10,639 nucleotides of DNA, taken from the NCBI RefSeq assembly GCF_000611645.1, contig NW_014012971.1:12163-22801 (forward strand). Reading direction: 5' to 3'. The position numbers and the translations under genes were made by a program. The DNA is from Monoraphidium neglectum. Its lineage: Eukaryota; Chlorophyta; Chlorophyceae; Sphaeropleales; Selenastraceae. The notes under the pieces are model-generated. The model saw only the letters and a program-made list of their open reading frames with translations. It did no database searches and was not told where the DNA came from. Of this stretch, positions 5,432 to 10,639 are shown piece by piece. How positions within the stretch are numbered: position 1 is the stretch's first letter; every line of letters begins with the position of its first letter.

Positions 5432-8400
5432 TCACGCAATGGCGAGCTCCTGCGTGGTCTCCCCGTTCATGATCTTGTCCACGGTCTTGCTGATGCGCTG
5501 CCGCCAGTCGGTGGCCAGCACATCTTTGAGGGTGTCCATGATGGACAGGTCCGGGTGCAGGCGGCTGGACCAGCCCTCCAGGACCAGCGTCGTCACAACC
5601 ACAGTGCTGACCGTCGACTTGAGAGTAACCTACAGGGGCGAGAAGCGCGCGGCGGGCGGCGGGGTCGGAGTTGGGAGGAAGCAACGTGTAGGAATAAAAT
5701 GTGTGCCACCTAGGGGTCACTGTTGAGGTGGGGAAGGTGAGTGCCAAAGCAGTTTGGTGAGCCCTACAACGGCCTGCTTACAACGCCCGCCCATTCCTTA
5801 GGCAACAGGATGCCCCAGCGCATGAGCGCGCCGACTCAGATCAGCGACGCCAGCCCTCGAACACACGCAGAATCCTGCCCATAGCCCACCTGGTGCTGCC
5901 GGATGGTCTCAATCATGTCCCGCAGCACGTCAGAGGTGCACTGACGGATGGTCTCCGGGTCCAGCGCGTCAAACATGTCGCGCAGCGCCTCCACAAACCG
6001 CGGCGGGTCCGGGCAGGTGTGGCGCTCAGACATGTCCAGGATGGCGTGCGCCAGCTGCTCGCCGTCGCGGCGCGTGAGGGCCTGTGCGCGGCCGGAGGTG
6101 CGCGGCGAGGTGGATTGGGTCAGGGGGTGGGTAGTGCGGAAGTGGCTGCACTTCTCTCTTACACGCGCAGGCTTTTCAACAAGCAAGACGAGCGCAGCAA
6201 CAGCTGCGCTGCGCCCCACCAGCCTCTGGCCACTGGCCAGAAACCCTTATTCTGCTGCGCACATAACAACATGTTGCCCCTCAGCCTTCACCGCCCCCAT
6301 CCTTGGCGTCACCGCTGAAGCACCTACCCTGAAAAATTCCACCACGTTCTTCTGGTCGGTGCTGCTAAGCTCCGCGATCATGCCAGTGTCCAGCAGCACC
6401 AGCTGTGGCTCGCTGCGGAGCAGCCCGCCCGCCGCGCCCGCCGGCAGCGGCAGCCCCGCGACCGCCGCGCCGAGCCGCTGCAGCGCGCCCTGCAGCAGCC
6501 GCCCCGTCCACGCGAGCTGCGGCGGCAGCGGCAGCAGCGGCGGCGGCCGGACGACCTCGCGCACGAGGATGTTGCCTGGGTGCATGTCTGCGTGGATGAA
6601 GTTGTCCTTCAGCAGCATCTGCAGGTACGCGTTCAGGCCCGTCTCAGCAATCTCCTCCGCCACCCGTTCCTCATGCCGCCGCCCGCTGCTGCTGCTGCTG
6701 CTGCTGCCGATGCTGCTGCTGCCACCGCCGGCGCCGCCAGCTGCCGCTGCGGCCGCCGCGTGCTCCGCCGCTGCGGCGGCGCCGGCCGCAGACACAAAGC
6801 CGTTGATAGCACTGCCGGCCTCGAAAGACTCCACCAGCACATCGGGCGCAACCAAGGGGTAGATGGGCCGCGGGAACACGACGTTGCGCCACCGCCGGAA
6901 GTTGTGCGCAAACCGCTCCAGGTGGCTCGCCTCGACCGACAGGTCGAGCTGCTCCCGCAGCGGGCCGCCAAACTGGCGCACGCTCTCGTCGAGCCGCAGC
7001 TGCTTGAGGCCGGGCAGCCGCCCGGCAGCTGCCGCGGCGCGCTGCATCAGCGCGAAGTCGCGCAGCATCAAGTCGTCCACCCCCGGGTGCCGCACCTTGA
7101 CGGCCACCACGGTGCCAGCGGGGACGCCGCACGCCGTAGCTGCGCCGGGCGAGAGCGCGGCGCGGTGGATCTGCGCGATGCTGCCGCTGGCAACAGGGGC
7201 GTACTCCCAGGCGCTAAACACCTCGCGCAGCGGCCGCCGGAACGCGGCCTCGACGGCGGCGACGCTGTGGGCGCCGCTGTGCGCGGGCGCGGCGCTCTGC
7301 AGGCGCTCGAGGGCGCCGCAGACGTCAGCGGGCAGCAGGTCTGGGCGCGAGCTCATCCACTGCGCCCACTTGATGAAGGCGGGCTGCGGGCCGCAAGCAA
7401 GAGCGAAGGGGAAAGTGCTTTGGTTGGACAGAGTCGCATAGGCACGCCCTCCAGCCCAGTCAGGCTTTTTGTCGTTCTTGAAAAGCTGGGGAAATTGCCA
7501 GAGGTGCAAGGCAGGCAAGGCAGGCACCTTGAGCATTGTCTTCCGGAGCCCCGCCGCGTGCTCCTGCACGCAACCAACCAACCGCACACTCACCCCCGCG
7601 TGCTCCAGCGTCCAGAGCAGGAGCTGTGTCCACCGCTCTCGGCCGACACCCAGGTAGAACGCAAACGGCGCGCCCAGGATGACTGGCGCGAAGAGCGCCA
7701 TCAAGAACAGCCCGCGCGCCGCGAGCGCGAGCTCGTCTGACAACGAGCGCAGCACACGCCGCAGCGCGCCGGCCGGCGCAGCCGCCTTGGCCGCCGCGAG
7801 CGGGCCCCAGCCCCCTGCCGTCGCGCGCACGCGCGCCGCGCTGCCCGGCGGCAGCTCATACGCGTAGGCGCGCAGGCGGTTGGGGAAAAGCAGCGCCGCA
7901 AGCGTGACGGGCACAAATGCCGCAAGCACAGCCTGCCCGGCAGAGCTGAGGGACACACTGTTGACGACGGCCGCCACACGCGCCTCCAGCCGCGCAAGCG
8001 CCTCGCGCTGCGCTTCACTGGCAGCGCGCAACCGCTGGCGCGCAGCGGCACGCGCGGCAGGCGGCAGCAGTGAGAGCGAGAGCGCGCCGCCAGCTGCATG
8101 GAACTGGCGCGCATGCGGCGACGTCAGGAGGCCCTGGGGCCGCGGTGCAGCACGCCCCGCATGCAACAGGCCCAAACCATGCCTGGTTAACCATATTGAA
8201 GGAGGAGAGCGTAAGTAGAGGGGGTTGAGCTGCGCGCTTGGGTGCAGTCGGTCCGCAGCAGGCACCCCTGCTGCGTGGCAGCGCAGCGCAATGACGCGTC
8301 GGAGGGTGCCCCCCGGCGGCTGCTCTTGGAGGCCGTGGTCAAACAGGTACCGAAGTTGCCTTCGCTCACTTGGTGCCCGCCTGCTGAAGCCTGACACGCG

Positions 8401-8437
8401 CGAGCAGGAAAAGCCTGTGCGCCACCTGCCGTTGCAT
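5432..8437 (-). CDS. ADCK2: Mitochondrial ABC1/ADCK2-like atypical kinase
   Basis: Five exons encode 700 residues: 8437-8370, 8182-7594, 7383-6328, 6081-5890 and 5629-5432 (stop TGA 5434-5432). All four joins keep frame; exon 1/2 splits a Lys codon and the rest are phase 0. Exon 1 supplies the only suitable ATG and encodes MQRQVAHRLFLLARVRLQQA, an Arg-rich amphipathic presequence typical of mitochondrial import. Hydrophobic segments lie at about 104-122 and 180-200. UbiB/ABC1 motifs follow: KWAQ at 224-227 (usually KxGQ), the A-rich loop VASGSIAQIH at 283-292, VAVK with Lys315, Glu370 in EQLDLSVEASHLE, HADMHPGN at 483-490 and LLDTG with Asp551. The C-terminal helix has VLEGWSSRLHPDL, as in ADCK2. 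Ala/Gly/Ser-rich insertions at about 417-453 and a Pro/Leu/Gly-rich one at 496-543 flank the catalytic loop. By family knowledge it supports coenzyme Q or lipid metabolism at the inner mitochondrial membrane. The substrate is not known from sequence. Confidence 0.88.
7384..7593 (-). other. Stop-free, in-frame 210-base intron of the ABC1-like kinase gene
   Basis: The donor GGG|GTGAGT and acceptor CCGCAG are both strong. Removing the segment joins LLLWTLEHAG directly to PAFIKWAQW, as in other ABC1 proteins. The intron is exactly 70 codons and has no stop in the reading frame, so retention would insert 70 residues just before the KxGQ-type motif. It contains two tandem copies of AAGGCAGGC (7508-7525, plus-strand sense) and a short CAAC-type repeat near 7571. 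Confidence 0.85.
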
Positions 8438-8471
8438 GGCGTCCCCGCGGGGCGCCGCAAAACTAGGAGAA

Positions 8472-8478
8472 CTTTATA
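8472..8478 (-). promoter_or_regulatory. TATA box-like TATAAAG upstream of the ABC1-like kinase
   Basis: The minus strand reads TATTATAAAG, 35 to 41 bases before ATG 8437. Normal TATA-to-start spacing would put transcription initiation about ten bases before the ATG, giving a very short leader. This supports 8437 as the true start but is not proof. Confidence 0.4.
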
Positions 8479-8580
8479 ATAAACACGTATGACAGGCGTC
8501 GCGCGGCGGCTACGTCCCCAAGGTGCAAAGGAGTGAGCTCGAATGGATTTGTTGCACGGGTGTGGTATGCGCAACGCAGC

Positions 8581-8609
8581 ACGATTTGTGCTTGCGCGGC
8601 GCAAATCGT
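8581..8609. repeat. 11-bp hairpin in the divergent promoter region
   Basis: ACGATTTGTGC (8581-8591) pairs with GCGCAAATCGT (8599-8609) around a 7-base loop. Ten pairs are Watson-Crick and one is G-T/G-U. Depending on strand it could be a binding site for a dimeric factor or an RNA stem if transcribed. The function is unknown. Confidence 0.75.
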
Positions 8610-9118
8610 AGAGTGATTCAATGGTGCAACTGGGACGAACGCGTTCTTCCCCTTTCGTCGCCCTCACAGTTCTGGAACAGAGCAGCCGGCCAGCACGCCA
8701 TGCAGTTTATGTCCCCTCATGCACGCGGGAGTGCTCCACAGTTGTTCGAGCAATGGGTCTGGGATCCATGCCATGCCCTAGGAACAAGGTCGCTGCTTGA
8801 TCTTCGCGCCTTCATCCTTGTTCTGCTCTGGGTGTGTGAGGCAGCTCGCGCGCACTAGAAAAATAATCCAGATTATAACTGTGTCTGTAGCTCTGTCACC
8901 AGGCTGCAAGTGTGGGTGACGGCGACACGCGGACGGCGCCTGCCAGCGCAGCAAGTACAGCGACGCAGCCTCAGGGCCCTGCGGCGTGACTGGTGATACG
9001 CGCGCTGGTTGTCAGTCCTGCAACCAGTGCGCCTGTTACCTGCTGCAGCAGAAGTGGTGGCGGCCCCAGCCGCACCGCTGGCACAGGCAAGGCGGCGCCA
9101 ACTGGCGCTCGCAATCGC

Positions 9119-10490
9119 ATGCGCATGGCGACCCGCCAGCAGCCGCAGCCGCAGCAGCAGCATCAACAGCCGCACCATCAGCACCAGCAGCAGCATCCTG
9201 GCGACGACGATGACGTACTTAATGTGGTCTGCGCAGAGCCTAAGATTTTTGTGGGCGGCCTGCGGTACGATGTGACCCAGGAGGACGTGGGCGCACACTA
9301 CTTGCAGTACGGTCCCCTACGCAGCGCCGCCCTGCTGGTCCACCACGACACTGGAAAGTCCAAGGGCTGCGCCATGGTGCTGTTTGAGCGTTGGACGGCC
9401 GCGGAGGCCGCGGTCGCGGCAGAGCACGGGGTTGTGACGCGGCTATCGGCGCCGCGGCAGGCGGTGGTGAAGTTGGCAGACCCGCAGCGCAACGAGCACG
9501 GGGTGCTGTGTGGCGTGACACCACGCAAACTCTTCATTGGGCAGGTGGGAGGGGGGTTCGAGGGGCCCCAAGTTTGGGGAGTGAGTGGGTGTAGCTCACG
9601 ACGTGATGCAGATCCTGTGGTGTGCAATATGTGTGCCATGCGGCGCAGCGCGTTGTGACATTATGGTTGCATCGGGCGCAGTGTGACGAACTGTGGTGCG
9701 AAGGGGCGTGAGCGAGGGTGCACAAAGGCGAGCACCTTTGTCCCCGATTATGCCGCACAGATGCCCGCACCCACCGGGCGCCCTCCCCCACAGGTGCCAG
9801 CCAGCGTAACGCCGGACCAGGTCCGCAGCATATTCCAGCCCTATGGCAACATCATCGACCTCAACATCATGGCGCCCCGCAAGGCAGGCTCCATGGGTGA
9901 GTCATGCGGCTGTGGCCAGCGAAATGCGCCTCATAAGTGGACCCCGGCGAGCAACATTGGCGGCTGTGCGTTGGCAATGCCCAACGCTCTTGTAGCGTGC
10001 GTCAGGAGCTTCATGTTGACATGCAAAGTTGGCGTGGTCTTGCTTTGAAGTGATGCAGGCGCGATGACGCGACCCATACAACGCACCTCAGGCATGGCGC
10101 TCTCATACACGATTTGCGACCATGCGCATGTGATGGCGCCCTCCCATACTCACAGGCTGCGCATTTGTGACCTACAACACCTGGGCCGAGGCGGAGGCTG
10201 CGCTCTACGCAGTGGACGGCCACTGCACCCTGCCCGGCAGCAACCATCCCTGCGCAGTCAAGTTTGCCGACGCCAAGCCCGCAGAGCTTGCCAAATTTGA
10301 GGCACGCGGCACCAAGCGCAATGCCTGGGAGATGGGCGGGGCGCTCGGCGCTGGCGTGGTTGGCGGAGGGCCCAGCGGCACTGGCGGTGGCGGCGGCGAG
10401 TCCAGTGGCGGCAGCGGCATGATGGTGTCCGTCGGTGGCGGGAGCGGCAGCAAACGGCAGTTAATGCGCGAGACGGGGCGCGGAGCTATG
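9119..10490 (+). CDS. CELF/Bruno-like RNA-binding protein, N-terminal part with two RRMs (3' partial)
   Basis: Exons 9119-9544, 9794-9896 and 10156-10490 give 288 visible residues. Introns are 9545-9793 (CAG|GTGGGA to CCACAG) and 9897-10155 (G|GTGAGT to TCACAG), in phases 0 and 1. ATG 9119 is the first in frame; ATG 9125, followed by G, has a better start context. A Gln/His-rich N-terminus (7-27) precedes an acidic DDDD. RRM1 covers about 41-121, with RNP2 IFVGGL (43-48) and RNP1 KGCAMVLF (82-89). RRM2 covers about 137-215, with RNP2 LFIGQV (138-143, split by intron 1) and RNP1 MGCAFVTY (176-183, split by intron 2). The short linker, the Gly-Cys RNP1 sequences and the close of RRM2, VKFAD, are typical of CELF/CUGBP proteins, which bind UG-rich RNA to control splicing, stability or translation. 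A Gly/Ser-rich linker (about 230-280) follows, as expected before a third RRM beyond the window. The C3 subunit of Chlamydomonas CHLAMY1 belongs to this family, but orthology is not shown. Confidence 0.85.
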
Positions 10491-10639
10491 GTGAGAAAGG
10501 AAGGCATTGGTGGCCCTCCACAAGGCGTTGCCTGGGCCAGGTGTTGCCTGGGGAGCATGCGCGGGCGCACGAGCTGCCTTGGCGCACATCAACACCGCAG
10601 CTGTGTATGGGCCCGTGCGCATATCGCACTCAACTATAC
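10491..10639 (+). other. Probable start of the next intron of the CELF-like gene
   Basis: ATG|GTGAGA at 10490/10491 is a good donor in phase 0. After it the reading stays open to the window edge, but the residues (Cys-, Trp- and His-rich) no longer look like the preceding linker. A CAG at 10598-10600 could be an acceptor for a last visible exon of 39 bases. Continued coding through 10491 cannot be ruled out. Confidence 0.45.

Larger units (their letters stand above)
8438..9118. promoter_or_regulatory. Divergent promoter region between the kinase and RNA-binding protein genes
   Basis: This 681-base region separates two genes transcribed away from each other and must hold both promoters and leaders. 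On the kinase side there is TATAAAG at 8478-8472. On the RNA-binding side the AT-rich AAAAATAATCC with TTATAA at about 8860-8879 is a weak core-promoter candidate, implying a leader of about 200 bases. A hairpin lies at 8581-8609. An open plus-strand frame at 8523-8858 has no codon bias and I do not treat it as a gene. Confidence 0.5.

Noticed and set aside
6580..7740. 386-codon plus-strand open frame
   Set aside because: It is antisense to the ABC1-like kinase across two exons and an intron. Its residues reflect complement of GC-rich coding sequence, and no domain is visible.
8438..8667. N-terminal extension of the kinase reading frame up to 8667
   Set aside because: The frame is open but begins with GTG and has no ATG before the conserved region. 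Splicing from ATG 8437 restores frame and gives a good mitochondrial presequence.
8523..8858. 111-codon plus-strand open frame in the divergent promoter
   Set aside because: It has no ATG near its start and no GC-rich third positions, and it spans the hairpin and core-promoter candidates of two genes.

Overview
This window looks like nuclear DNA of a green alga (Chlorophyta). It is GC-rich, and the genes are split by spliceosomal introns of roughly 190 to 310 bases that begin GTGAGY, GTGGGY or GTGCGG and end YGCAG or similar. Proteins carry alanine, glycine, serine and glutamine homopolymers, and TGTAA polyadenylation signals occur. One gene resembles a ciliary central-apparatus protein, so the lineage probably makes, or recently made, cilia. 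The class (Chlorophyceae or Trebouxiophyceae) cannot be fixed from the sequence alone.

Layout: (1) Bases 1-241 hold a (GT)27 microsatellite and what looks like the end of an intron. (2) 242-1810, plus strand: the last three exons of a CFAP69-like protein, with the 5' part outside the window. (3) 1811-2306: a convergent 3'-UTR zone. (4) 4187-2307, minus strand: a two-exon gene of unknown function whose product starts with an N-myristoylation signal and contains a poly-Q region. (5) 4188-5431: its upstream region, with a cluster of TGACG motifs and two inverted repeats, followed by the presumed 3' UTR of the next gene. (6) 8437-5432, minus strand: a complete five-exon ABC1-family atypical kinase (ADCK2/COQ8-like, 700 residues after splicing) with a strong mitochondrial presequence. 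(7) 8438-9118: a divergent promoter region. (8) 9119-10490 and beyond, plus strand: the 5' part of a CELF/Bruno-like RNA-binding protein with two RRMs, related to the C3-subunit type of algal clock RNA-binding proteins.

The four genes do not form a pathway or operon, which is normal for a eukaryotic nuclear locus. Exon joins were checked by phase: every join proposed here keeps frame and rebuilds the expected family motifs. The most interesting points are the KxGQ glycine changed to alanine in the ABC1 kinase, a stop-free 210-base intron (a multiple of three) just before that motif, the unidentified myristoylated poly-Q protein, the nested inverted repeats in its upstream region, and a long UG repeat in the same window as a CELF-type gene, a family known to bind such repeats. 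I found no strong sign of a new multi-gene system.
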